A model generated the notes under the pieces. That model made no database searches and was not told the DNA's origin. It saw nothing but the letters and a program-made list of their open reading frames with translations. A stretch of 64,000 nucleotides of DNA from Paroceanicella profunda (lineage in GTDB: Bacteria; Pseudomonadota; Alphaproteobacteria; Rhodobacterales; Rhodobacteraceae), in assembly GCF_005887635.2 (NCBI RefSeq), contig NZ_CP040822.1:1-64000 (forward strand), in the 5' to 3' direction. Numbering within the stretch: position 1 is the stretch's first letter; the number at the start of each line of letters is the position of its first letter. Positions 1 to 11,046 of the stretch are shown here, piece after piece. The position numbers and the translations under genes are program-made.

Positions 1-502
1 AAAGAGCAAAGCGCATGTACGAGTGACCGGTGGTGAAATCATCATCTGCATGCCCGAGCACACGCGCAAAGAAGGCGTTCCGCGTCATCTGCGCAGGGCA
101 GAACATCTCGTGCGCCACTTCCGCGTAGAAGGGGCGCAGCATCTTGAGGGTCAGGTCCTCCGTCTCCGGCCAGCGCGAGGCGATCTCACTCCGATCGCGC
201 AGAACCTTGTTCAGGGAGCTGTTCAGAGAACCGTTCAGCAGCCGCGGCTCCATACCCTGCCACTCCCGGCCCTCAACGCTCCCACGCAGCCCGACAAACG
301 CCGACACAACCTCCGACGCAGGCGCGAGGACAGGTATGCCGTAGGTCTCTCCAGCGCGGGTCCCATCCGCACCACGCGTCTTGGCCTGACCGCTGAACGC
401 AACCGTATATCGCTGCGTGATCCGGCCATGACCAACAATCTCAATCAAAGGAGATAGAGACCCGATATATATATCCGCTCGATGTAATCGGGATGGTCCA
501 GG
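1..502 (-). pseudogene. 5'-truncated telomere-resolvase-like tyrosine recombinase
   Basis: An open minus-strand frame runs from a stop at 505-503 leftward past the window edge, with no plausible start and no ATG before about position 250. Its translation contains GQAKTRG, then a long helical stretch with EVAHEMF, and LGHADDD followed by TTGHSYM. This resembles the C-terminal catalytic half of telomere resolvases (protelomerases): a GQ-K hairpin lysine, then the late Arg/His-containing helices and the catalytic Tyr. The similarity begins at IEIVGHGR, just after where the first catalytic arginine motif is expected, and only about 90 bp separate it from the next gene, so the N-terminal half is missing. 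The rest of the 3' end lies outside the window. It reads as a remnant left at the edge of the polysaccharide cluster. The family call is from memory of motifs and is moderate; a generic tyrosine integrase is the alternative. Confidence 0.5.
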
Positions 503-595
503 TCACCCGCCGGCCGGGCTGTCCCTCTTCGCGCTGACGGCGGGCCGCTGCACTTCGGAGGCCAGAGCCCGGGCAGACCGGGTGGGCCCGGAGCT

Positions 596-1825
596 TCAGG
601 CCGGAAGGTCGAGCCGCCGGGGCAGGACGGTCTTGAGTCCGGCCTTGTCCAGGGTATCCATGAAGGTGTTGTAGGCCTCGGTATAGGTTGTCCGGAAGCG
701 GCGCAGGCCCGCGGGGCTGAGCGCCTCATGCAGCCTGCCGCGCAACGCCTCGTCCACCGGGGCGCGCATGTCCACGCCGGGCAGCGAGATCTTCTCGGCG
801 AGTTCGCGCACCCGGAGATCCTTGTACACGATGACCGCCGGCCGCCCGGCCTGCATCGCGATGACCCCACCGTGGATACGGTCTCCGATATATATGTCAT
901 GCCCGGCAGCAAACAGGCGCCAGCTCGCCGTATCGTCGAAGTAATGGAAGCTCCGCAGCCCCGGCTCCGGGATATTGCCGCCAAAGAACTGCCGGGCCAC
1001 CCAGTCCCGCGAAACCTCCTTGCGCACCTGATCGTAGGAGTTTTCCTCGTAAAGCCCGTCCTCCTTCCAGAACAGCTCGTTCTGGAAGACATAGCTCATC
1101 GCGGCCCCCGGTGTGAGGCAGTTGATGATCTCCATCAGCGCCGAGAACCGCGCGCCACCGCCGGCATTCCGCGCCATGTAGCCCGCGCAGAGCACCCGTG
1201 ACGGGCCGTCCTGCGGGATGCCCCCGAAGGAGCTCATGTTGCGCGGGAAGGCATAGAAGCTGGGGCAGCCGAGCGAGGTCACGTTCCGGGCACCGCGGCC
1301 GGCCAGGATCTCGGCGGTGATGTCGCCGCGGACACCGAAGATCTCGAACTCCGCATCCGCCAGGTCGATGACCTTGCGGACACTGTCGCTGATCACCAGT
1401 TCTCCGCCATCATCGCTGTGCTGGATGCCGGCACCCACGATGATCCGGGGAATCGTCAGCCGGCAGAGGAAGGCGTATTCCTTGGAGAAGTCCGTCTCCG
1501 GCCGGATGAAGTTCGCGCAGGAGAACACCAGAACGTCGAAATTCGCGTTCACCGCGTCCACCAGCCAGTCCATGCTGCGCTTCCGCAGCACGGTGTGCAG
1601 AGAGATGCTGGCGCTGCCATCGGCGGAATAGTCCAGGATCCGGGTCATCGATTCGACGTGGATCAGGTTCCCGGAGTTGCTGCCGGTCATCCGGTGCGCC
1701 GGCCACAGCGACCCCACGGTATCCCCCGCCCGGGGGATCATTCCCTGGAAGAACGGCTTGGGTGTCTCGAACACGTGTTGAAGCGCGGGGGGCCTCAGGA
1801 ACAGGATTCTCTTCGAACGCGTCAT
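596..1825 (-). CDS. Polysaccharide pyruvyl transferase family protein
   Basis: This 409-residue protein fits the polysaccharide pyruvyl transferase family (CsaB/WcaK type), which moves pyruvate from phosphoenolpyruvate onto a sugar to make a ketal and adds negative charge to an exopolysaccharide. The C-terminal half carries the typical GDRIHGGVIAMQAGRPA segment, where the His is the likely catalytic residue, followed by a basic VYKDLRVRE stretch; residues 100-190 form a Rossmann-like region. The start at 1825 has GGAGG about 12 bases upstream. It is the last gene of a minus-strand run (glf, two GT2, sulfotransferase, this gene), so it probably decorates the glycan those enzymes build. A second member of the family is at 46862. 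Confidence 0.85.
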   Translation of the reverse strand: MTRSKRILFLRPPALQHVFETPKPFFQGMIPRAGDTVGSLWPAHRMTGSNSGNLIHVESMTRILDYSADGSASISLHTVLRKRSMDWLVDAVNANFDVLVFSCANFIRPETDFSKEYAFLCRLTIPRIIVGAGIQHSDDGGELVISDSVRKVIDLADAEFEIFGVRGDITAEILAGRGARNVTSLGCPSFYAFPRNMSSFGGIPQDGPSRVLCAGYMARNAGGGARFSALMEIINCLTPGAAMSYVFQNELFWKEDGLYEENSYDQVRKEVSRDWVARQFFGGNIPEPGLRSFHYFDDTASWRLFAAGHDIYIGDRIHGGVIAMQAGRPAVIVYKDLRVRELAEKISLPGVDMRAPVDEALRGRLHEALSPAGLRRFRTTYTEAYNTFMDTLDKAGLKTVLPRRLDLPA

Positions 1826-1875
1826 GTCCGCTCATGCCTCCGGGCAGCGCGTGTCGTCTCAGGCGGCACGCCGGA

Positions 1876-2880
1876 TCACGCCACGTCGGATGTGTAGTTC
1901 TGGATCAGCGCGGCCACCCGCCCGATCACATGCGCATCCGCGGTCTCGGGGCGCTGGTCGAAATCCTCCGGCGGCGCGGGCACGTCACGCGGCGGGAAGG
2001 GAGACCGGTCGCTGTCCAGCAGCGTCCGCGCCGCCCAGCGGTTCGCATCGGCGAAGCGGAACCGCAGGGTCTTGCGCGACTTCAGCGACAGGATGCCGGC
2101 CCGCGTGGTCTGCAGTTCGTCGCCATGCTTCCCCGCCATCTGCACCAGGCTGACCACGAACGGGTGATGACCCTGCTCCCTGGTGAGGCTCTGGTTCGCG
2201 TAGCGCAGGTACTCCAGCGCATCCGGCGGCAGCGACACCTTGTGCAGCACGCTCACGTCCGGGCTCTTCAGCCCCTGCACCTGCCGGACGCCCACCGTCT
2301 CCAGGAAATCCTGCAGGACCCCGTTCGGCAGGGTCTGCCGCGAGAAGATGCGCAGCGAAACCTGCCGGGCCCCGAACACTTCCACCCAGGGCTCGAGCAC
2401 CGTCCGGGTGTCCAGGAAGCCCAGGCGTTCCTCCGCCAGGTAATGGTTGATCGTGCGCGTCTCCCGCGTCCCGAAATCCTTCACGAACTGATTGTAGAAG
2501 CTCTCGAGATGGGCGTCGGGGCTGCGCAGGTAGTAGATCACCTGGATGTCGAAGAGCTCGCGCAGCGGTGCGAGCCGCTCGGGCGCGATCAGCAGCCCGA
2601 ACTCCTCCGAGCTCACGATCGCCGTCGTGGCCGGGCTGCTCTGGATCTCCTCGATCAGCCTGGCCCATTCGCCGATCTCGGTCAGCGGCAGGTCGGCGAA
2701 CTTCGGGTCGCGCAGCTCCCAGCACAGCCGGAAATGCGCGTCATAGATCTGCCCCGCCCGCGGATATATGATGCCGTGGCTCTTCAGGACATCCTGGTTC
2801 TTGACGAGAGATCCCTGAATGAATGTCGTGGCCGTCTTGTGAGATCCGATATGGAGAACAAGTCTCTTTCGCTGCGTCAT
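1876..2880 (-). CDS. Sulfotransferase family protein (PAPS-dependent)
   Basis: A 334-residue P-loop sulfotransferase-like protein. The N-terminal HIGSHKTATTFIQ segment (about residues 10-22) matches the loop that binds the 5'-phosphosulfate of PAPS, and IYYLRSPDAHLESFYNQF (about residues 134-151) matches the 3'-phosphate-binding Arg/Ser region. It would transfer sulfate to a sugar of the exopolysaccharide in the cytoplasm. AAAGGGAAG lies just upstream of the ATG and supports this start. It sits 50 bp from the pyruvyltransferase and 48 bp from the upstream GT2 gene, so it is probably cotranscribed with both. The acceptor cannot be told from sequence. Confidence 0.82.
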   Translation of the reverse strand: MTQRKRLVLHIGSHKTATTFIQGSLVKNQDVLKSHGIIYPRAGQIYDAHFRLCWELRDPKFADLPLTEIGEWARLIEEIQSSPATTAIVSSEEFGLLIAPERLAPLRELFDIQVIYYLRSPDAHLESFYNQFVKDFGTRETRTINHYLAEERLGFLDTRTVLEPWVEVFGARQVSLRIFSRQTLPNGVLQDFLETVGVRQVQGLKSPDVSVLHKVSLPPDALEYLRYANQSLTREQGHHPFVVSLVQMAGKHGDELQTTRAGILSLKSRKTLRFRFADANRWAARTLLDSDRSPFPPRDVPAPPEDFDQRPETADAHVIGRVAALIQNYTSDVA

Positions 2881-2928
2881 CTACTTCCCTTTGCCCGCAT
2901 TCAAGACCATGTGGCTTCTCCACGGGCA

Positions 2929-3948
2929 CTATCTATTTCTGCCTGACCTGCTCGCAACATATTGAAGTGAAGGCTGCACCCATGGCGCATACTGGTAGGC
3001 AACCTCGGCCCAATTCTCATCCAGGGGCTTGAGATAACGCTGATCCAGGCCGTTCACAAGCGCACCGATTGCCTCCCCGTATCCGAAAGCATGGTCATGT
3101 GAAACGCTTTCCTCACACCACTTCAAAAGCTTGAAAGCAGAGGCAAGAACAAGGCTGCGCAGCACCACGTCCTGGAAATATTCCGAGAACGAGAACAGGT
3201 GCAGCGCGTTTGTCGCGGTGGAAATCGCGTCGAACCGTGTCGTCGACGTGCCCGAGGTGATCTGCGGGCGGCCATACCGGCGGAAATAGGTGAAGGTCGG
3301 CAGCTCGGTGAGCGCGTAGCTGCGCATGTTCGCCAGCAGGCCGTAATGCAGGATCATGTCCTCGAAGAAGAGCCCCGCCGGGAAGCGCAGCTTGTGCTTC
3401 TCCAGGAAGGCGCGCCGCACCATCTTGTTGGCGCATTGCGGCTCCACGCAGGCCAGTTCGCGCAGCGCGGAGATCCACAGCCTGGGCGTGTTGCCCGCGG
3501 TCATCGCCGCCATGTCGCCCATCTGGAGCCGGTCGAAATGGCTCTGGTCGTAGAACGGGCCGGTCTCCATCCGGACTTCCTGCAGCACGCCGGGGGAGAA
3601 GACCACGTCCACATCCTCCTGTGCCGCGGCCATCATGGTCTCGAAGGCCCAGATCGGGCGGGTGTCATCGGCATCGAGGAAGCACACATAGTCCCCCCGC
3701 GCCACGTTGAGCGCCCGGTTGCGCGCCGAGGACAACCCGTCGTTCGCCTGGCGGATGTGCAGGATCCGGTCGTCCTTGAAGCTGTGCAGCGTCTCGCGGG
3801 TTTCCTCCGAGGCGCCGTCGTCGACGATGAGGATCTCGAAATCGCCGAAGGTCTGCGACAGCAGCGACTTGATCGAGACACTCGCCAGAGGGCCCTCGTT
3901 GAACGCCGTCAGGACGCAGGAAATGCGCGGGCTTTCGGGTTTTGACAT
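2929..3948 (-). CDS. Glycosyltransferase family 2
   Basis: A 339-residue GT-A fold glycosyltransferase. SCVLTAFNEG at residues 9-18, the ILIVDDGASEET nucleotide-binding stretch, and YVCFLDADD (the DxD metal site, around residue 90) are all in the usual places for GT2. The C-terminal part is mainly helical with no clear membrane segments, so it likely acts at the inner face of the membrane on a lipid-linked sugar. Only two bases separate it from the larger GT2 gene upstream, so both are surely cotranscribed. Donor and acceptor are unknown. Confidence 0.87.
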   Translation of the reverse strand: MSKPESPRISCVLTAFNEGPLASVSIKSLLSQTFGDFEILIVDDGASEETRETLHSFKDDRILHIRQANDGLSSARNRALNVARGDYVCFLDADDTRPIWAFETMMAAAQEDVDVVFSPGVLQEVRMETGPFYDQSHFDRLQMGDMAAMTAGNTPRLWISALRELACVEPQCANKMVRRAFLEKHKLRFPAGLFFEDMILHYGLLANMRSYALTELPTFTYFRRYGRPQITSGTSTTRFDAISTATNALHLFSFSEYFQDVVLRSLVLASAFKLLKWCEESVSHDHAFGYGEAIGALVNGLDQRYLKPLDENWAEVAYQYAPWVQPSLQYVASRSGRNR

Positions 3949-3950
3949 GT

Positions 3951-5966
3951 TCAGCTCGATTTTCTCATGAGTTGCCGCATGCGGATAATGTCCGGGTGAT
4001 ATATTTCCCCGTTGAAATAGGCCCAGAAGGCGCCCGGGCTGATGTGCGCAACCTTCCGGGTCTCTTCCTGGTAGTAATAGGCGAAGTCCGGATGCTGGAT
4101 GCGGGGCAGGAGATCCTCGATCACGTCCGGGCCGTAGGTTTTCGCGACGCCGACACAGAACCTGGCATTCGCGCGCAGGAAGCTCTCGATCAGGTCCACG
4201 CGCAGCACATTGGCAGACCAGGAAATCGAATCCACGATGGATTCCACATAGGGTCGGAAATTCGGCCAGCGTTCCGCGATCGAGCGCTGTATGAGCATCT
4301 GGAACATGAACAGCATGTAGAAATGCCGCTCGTCGCCCTGCTTGATGTCCTGCGCCGCATGCTGCCGGTAATGGTACTTGTGCTCGGGCAGCATCAGCAC
4401 GTCGCGCGCCGCGGTGAGGGTGAACATCTGGAAGATGTAATCGTCATAGGCCCGGACATTCTCCGGGAAATATATCTTCTTCGCGTCCAGGAAGTCCCGC
4501 CGGTATACCTTGCGCCAGATGCTGGGCTGGCCCTTGATGATGTCGGAAGACTGCACCCGCAGAAGCTGCTTTCCCTTGAAGTTCTCGCGCGGGTAATCCC
4601 TGAAGAACTCTTCCTCGTAGCTCGGGTAATAAGGCTTCTTCAGGCTTTCGTCGTAGAAGTCGAAGCCGCCCTGGGTCAGCTCGCAGCCGGAATAGAGCGC
4701 GAGGTCGTAAAGGTCGCCGAAGAAGCCGGGGGTGACGAAGTCATCCGCGTCCACGAAGGCGATATGGGTCGCGTCGGACACCAGCCGGCCGTAGTTGCGC
4801 GCCGAGGCGCAGCCGCCATTGGGCTTGCGCTCCACGCGCACGCGCGGATCGTCGCGGAAATGCGCCGCGGCCGCCTCTCCCGAACGGTCGCTCGACCCGT
4901 CGTCGACGATGATGACGCGCACGTCGTCCCGGCCCTCGCACAGCAGGCTCTCGGCGCATTCGATGAGATATTCCCCGGCGTTGTAGGCGGCCACGGCCAC
5001 GTCCACGCCGTGGCGGCGCCCGGAGACGTCGGTCGCGGCATTGTGGTTCAGCGTCCAGTTCGGCGGGGCCCAGATCTGCGCATTCGCGCAAGGGAAGATC
5101 CGGTTGCCCGGGATGATCTCCATCGAGGCGGTCCAGAACGACAGGCTGGCGCGGCGCTCCGGGCTCAGCGTGTCGAAAACATCGCCGAACGCCTCGAAGG
5201 CCAGCCCGCCCTGCACCAGGACCGCGCCCTGGCCGGTGCGCAGGATATCCGCGATCTCCTCACGCGTCGCGATCTCGACATTGGAGATCCCGTTCGCCTC
5301 GACGATGCTCTCGAGAGAGGCGACCAGGTCCTCGTCCGGGGCGTATTTCAGCAGCCGGACCTCCGGCAGCAGGGATTTGGCGGCAAGCGCGAAGATCAAC
5401 GTGTTGGGCTCGATGTCGATGATCGTCAGCGACTTGCCGGCCTGCGCGATCGGGCGGGACGCCATGAACCGGGCGTAATTTCCCGGGTCGTTGCGCGCCG
5501 CGTTCATGAGGTCGCGGCTGGTCTTCTCGCTCAGGTCCTCGGGCAGCCGGATCATCTTGAGGGCGATGTTCACCTCGGACGCGCGCTCGGGGCTCACCTC
5601 GACCTCGAAGGTCTCCACCTTGCTGGCCCGGCTGGCCTCCCAGGTGACATGGCTCGCGTCGGGCTTCAGCTCCACGTCCTCCTCGGACACGGTCATCTGG
5701 AAGGCATGCACCTTGTCCAGGATGGTCACGGAGGCGATCTGGTCCTTCACCGTCACCTCGAAGCCGGCAAGCTCCTCCATGGGAACCGACAGCGGGAAGA
5801 CCTCCTCGTCGCCCCAGTTCCACTCCTCCATCGAGTTCAGGCTGTAGGTATTGTCCGCCCGACGGAAAGTGATGTGGAACGGGCGGTCCCCTTCACTGAT
5901 CCGCAGTTCGAAATAGGCATTCGGCCACAGCCCCTTCTCGAGCTTGTTGGTAAAAGTGGATGTCAT
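3951..5966 (-). CDS. Two-domain protein with C-terminal GT2 glycosyltransferase
   Basis: This 671-residue protein has a GT2 domain from about residue 318: VDVAVAAYNAGEY, VRVIIVDDGSSDRSG, then HIAFVDADD near residue 405 as the metal-binding DxD, followed by a long acidic/aromatic helical tail. The first 310 residues are different: a beta-rich stretch, then SLTIIDIEPNTLIFALAAKS and LVQGGLAFEAFGDVF, which look like a degenerate Rossmann fold of the FkbM methyltransferase type without an obvious SAM glycine loop. It is therefore roughly twice the usual GT2 length. The start at 5966 is preceded by GGGAGC about 11 bases upstream. It leads the GT2-sulfotransferase-pyruvyltransferase run; 175 bp separate it from glf. 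Confidence 0.83.
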   Translation of the reverse strand: MTSTFTNKLEKGLWPNAYFELRISEGDRPFHITFRRADNTYSLNSMEEWNWGDEEVFPLSVPMEELAGFEVTVKDQIASVTILDKVHAFQMTVSEEDVELKPDASHVTWEASRASKVETFEVEVSPERASEVNIALKMIRLPEDLSEKTSRDLMNAARNDPGNYARFMASRPIAQAGKSLTIIDIEPNTLIFALAAKSLLPEVRLLKYAPDEDLVASLESIVEANGISNVEIATREEIADILRTGQGAVLVQGGLAFEAFGDVFDTLSPERRASLSFWTASMEIIPGNRIFPCANAQIWAPPNWTLNHNAATDVSGRRHGVDVAVAAYNAGEYLIECAESLLCEGRDDVRVIIVDDGSSDRSGEAAAAHFRDDPRVRVERKPNGGCASARNYGRLVSDATHIAFVDADDFVTPGFFGDLYDLALYSGCELTQGGFDFYDESLKKPYYPSYEEEFFRDYPRENFKGKQLLRVQSSDIIKGQPSIWRKVYRRDFLDAKKIYFPENVRAYDDYIFQMFTLTAARDVLMLPEHKYHYRQHAAQDIKQGDERHFYMLFMFQMLIQRSIAERWPNFRPYVESIVDSISWSANVLRVDLIESFLRANARFCVGVAKTYGPDVIEDLLPRIQHPDFAYYYQEETRKVAHISPGAFWAYFNGEIYHPDIIRMRQLMRKSS

Positions 5967-6141
5967 TTAATGCTACCGCTCCCATTCATCCATCGGAAAT
6001 CAATAGTGCAGCCACCCAGGCACATGCTGCCTGGAGAAGGGCTCTGTACTCTCTGCCTCATCTCATTACCTCCTGATGGTGTCCGGAAGTCCCGAACCGG
6101 CGCTCCCCAGAAGAACGCTGCGCCTGAAGGTCACGCGAAGT

Positions 6142-8848
<2,707 letters not shown>

Positions 8849-8961
8849 AGGCAGGGCCCGGCGCGCGGGCCGCCCGCCCCTCCGTCCCGAATCTGATCCG
8901 AGGGGTGCGACAGCCGAAAACCCCTGATTCCCCCCGTTTTTCGTGGATTCCGAAAAGGGCC

Positions 8962-9000
8962 GATCAAAAAAATCATCAAAAACGGATGATTTTCTTGATC
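8962..9000. promoter_or_regulatory. Long inverted repeat upstream of the 70-residue gene
   Basis: Two 16-bp arms (8962-8977 and 8985-9000, GATCAAAAAAATCATC against GATGATTTTCTTGATC) are inverted copies with one mismatch around a 7-base loop. The stretch is AT-rich in an otherwise GC-rich region. It could be a terminator of the sulfotransferase gene or an operator for the gene at 9068. A shorter hairpin (GCCCC/GGGGC, 9013-9028) follows. Confidence 0.6.
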
Positions 9001-9067
9001 CCGTCACGATACGCCCCTAGTTTGGGGCAGTCGAATAATCCGGCAACTCAGCAACAAGGTTTGCAAA

Positions 9068-9280
9068 ATGGCTGACAAAGACACCACCGAAACCAAAGTT
9101 CGCCCGGCCCTCTCTCTCGCCCGTGCCGAATGGTGGGCTGAGACCAAGGAAATGCCGCTGGAAGAGCGTCAGAGCGTCTGGCAGGCCACGCGCGACGAGC
9201 GTCTGGTCAAGGCCCGCAAGATGATCCGCCACCTCAAGAAGTCCGGCTTCGATCTGACCCCGGCGCTGGAAACCGCCTGA
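9068..9280 (+). CDS. Small conserved-looking hypothetical protein, 70 residues
   Basis: A highly charged 70-residue soluble protein with no signal peptide or membrane segment; it is predicted to be mostly helical (WWAETKEMPLEERQSVW, then a Lys/Arg-rich stretch). It has its own AT-rich upstream region with a long inverted repeat and is followed by two strong hairpins, so it looks like a stand-alone transcription unit. CAAGG lies 8-12 bases upstream of the ATG. Its base composition (lower GC, balanced codons) differs from the very GC-rich neighbouring noncoding DNA, which supports a real gene. I do not recognise the family. Confidence 0.7.
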   Translation: MADKDTTETKVRPALSLARAEWWAETKEMPLEERQSVWQATRDERLVKARKMIRHLKKSGFDLTPALETA

Positions 9281-9594
9281 TCGGTTCCGGGCGCGTCGCT
9301 GACGCGCCTGAGCCTTCTCCGCGGTCACATGGTTCGTGACCGCGGATGCCCCTTTCCGGACCGGCCTCCCGGCCGGCTCCCCGACCGGTCATCTCCCGGT
9401 CGCCCTGCCCGCGGCGCGGGCTCTCCCCATCCTCTCCCTGGCCCCTGACCACCCCGCCCTCCGGGCGCGGCTGCGCGTGGCCCGTTCCGCTCTCTCCCCC
9501 CTCCGCCGGGGCCCGAACGCAAGGATCCCGACACACGGGGCGCGCGCCGGGATCCCGGCTCCCCTCCCGGGGACAGGGCGGGAGAGGGGGCCGC
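9281..9594. terminator. Two hairpins after the 70-residue gene; otherwise empty
   Basis: Two perfect stem-loops follow the stop codon: GGCGCGTC/GACGCGCC (9290-9308, 3-base loop) and CCGCGGTCAC/GTGACCGCGG (9319-9345, 7-base loop). Neither has a long T run, but their position suits termination, and the second could also serve the leftward gene ending at 9595. The remaining bases to 9594 hold nothing I can support. Confidence 0.55.
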
Positions 9595-10959
9595 TCAGTC
9601 GGCCGTCACCGCGGCGCCCAGCGCGCGGCGGGCGGCGCGTTCGCCGCTCAGGAAGGCCGCGTCGGTCCAGATGTAGCCCCAGTTGCCGAAGCGCCCGCAA
9701 TAGCCGATGCCGATGTCGTCGAGATAGCCGTGCACCGTGTCCAGCGCCGGGCGCCGGTCATGGTCGAAGATCACGTTGGCAAACGGGATCCAGATCGCCG
9801 AGCGGTGGATGATCTCCTCCCGGTCCTGCACCAGGCCGCATTTCAGCAGCCCCTCGATGGCAGGCTCGATCCAGTCTTCCGGCGTGCCGGTGAGGGGGCG
9901 GTACTTGTCGGAGAAGTAGATCTCCGCCTGGTAGGCCGCGCAGCCCTCCGGCACCGAGGCCCGCGCGAGGCTGCGGCGGTAGCTCACCCGGGCGAAGGGG
10001 ATGTCCTCGTCGTAGAAGTAGGACCATTGCGCGCGGCTCTCGGCGGGGCGGTTGATGCCGATGTTCACCACCACGGATTGCGAGCAGGCGAGCTTGCCCG
10101 CCGCCTCCAGCACGTCCGCCGGCGCGCCGGCGATCAGCGGCACCAGCTTCGGCAGCGGGATGGAGGAGATCAGCTTGCCGTACTCCGCCCCCCGCCCGTT
10201 GGCGAAGGAGAGCCGCTTCGCCACCGGGTCGATGCGGGTCACCTCGTGGTCGCAATGGATGTCGGCGCGCCCGTAGAGCCCGCGCACGAAACCCTCGAAG
10301 CCGCCTTCGCTGGGGTAGCGGTACTCGTTCACGTAGAACACATCGAGCGGCTCGTGCGCCAGCGCCCCGCGCAGCACCTCCTCGAGGTTGGGCCGGTAGA
10401 GCCGCGGGCCCAGCCAGTCCGTGGTCATGTTGGCCGCCTCGGTGGTGTGGTACTTGCGGGTGTAGAGCATCGGGAAGGTGTTGGCGAAGGTGGGGCCGAA
10501 GGCCGCCATCAGCCAGTCCTCGTAGTTGCGGATCTCGGGCTCCGGCCCGGTGGAGGCGGCGACGAAATCGCGGATGCAGTCCACCACCAGGTCGATGGGC
10601 AGCCCGTGCAGGTTCACCTGGGCGGGATGCTTGATCCAGTGCCCCTGCCAGAAGTTGTTGCAATAGACCTGGCCGGTCTCGAACTTCTGGCCGGTGGAGG
10701 CGGCGAAGAGCTCCTTCACCCGGTCGCTCTTGGTGAAGGAGATGTGCACGCCTTCGTCGAAGGTGAAACCGTCGCCGGAGCCGAAGCTGGAGGTGAGCCC
10801 GCCGGGGCGCGGGCGCATGTCGTAGAGCTTCGGGCGGATGCCGTGCTCGGAGAGCTGGTTCGCCGCCCCCAGCCCGCCCACGCCGCTGCCCAGGATGGCG
10901 AAGCCGCCGTCCTTCGCCCCCCCGTCCACCCCCCTGTTGTCCATGCCCATATCGTCCAT
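9595..10959 (-). CDS. FAD-dependent oxidoreductase, protoporphyrinogen-oxidase/UGM-like
   Basis: A 454-residue flavoprotein of the NAD(P)-binding/amine-oxidase superfamily: AILGSGVGGLGAANQLSEHG (about residues 21-40) is the FAD Rossmann motif, with RPGGLTSSF next to it, and FGNWGYIWTDAAFLSGERAA near the C-terminus closes the FAD site. Such proteins occur often in polysaccharide clusters and are sometimes annotated as HemY or UGM-like; the substrate is unknown, possibly a nucleotide sugar. Several Met codons lie near the N-terminus; the first (10959) has AAAGGG about 10 bases upstream. It is the last gene of the rfbF operon, 87 bp after the SDR gene. A second relative is at 50174. Confidence 0.75.
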   Translation of the reverse strand: MDDMGMDNRGVDGGAKDGGFAILGSGVGGLGAANQLSEHGIRPKLYDMRPRPGGLTSSFGSGDGFTFDEGVHISFTKSDRVKELFAASTGQKFETGQVYCNNFWQGHWIKHPAQVNLHGLPIDLVVDCIRDFVAASTGPEPEIRNYEDWLMAAFGPTFANTFPMLYTRKYHTTEAANMTTDWLGPRLYRPNLEEVLRGALAHEPLDVFYVNEYRYPSEGGFEGFVRGLYGRADIHCDHEVTRIDPVAKRLSFANGRGAEYGKLISSIPLPKLVPLIAGAPADVLEAAGKLACSQSVVVNIGINRPAESRAQWSYFYDEDIPFARVSYRRSLARASVPEGCAAYQAEIYFSDKYRPLTGTPEDWIEPAIEGLLKCGLVQDREEIIHRSAIWIPFANVIFDHDRRPALDTVHGYLDDIGIGYCGRFGNWGYIWTDAAFLSGERAARRALGAAVTAD

Positions 10960-11046
10960 GACCGGAACCCTTTCGAAAAATGACTGATGAAAACCCGGGA
11001 TCCGCGGGGCGTGACGCCTCCCCGCGGCGGTGCGGTGCCGGGGGCC

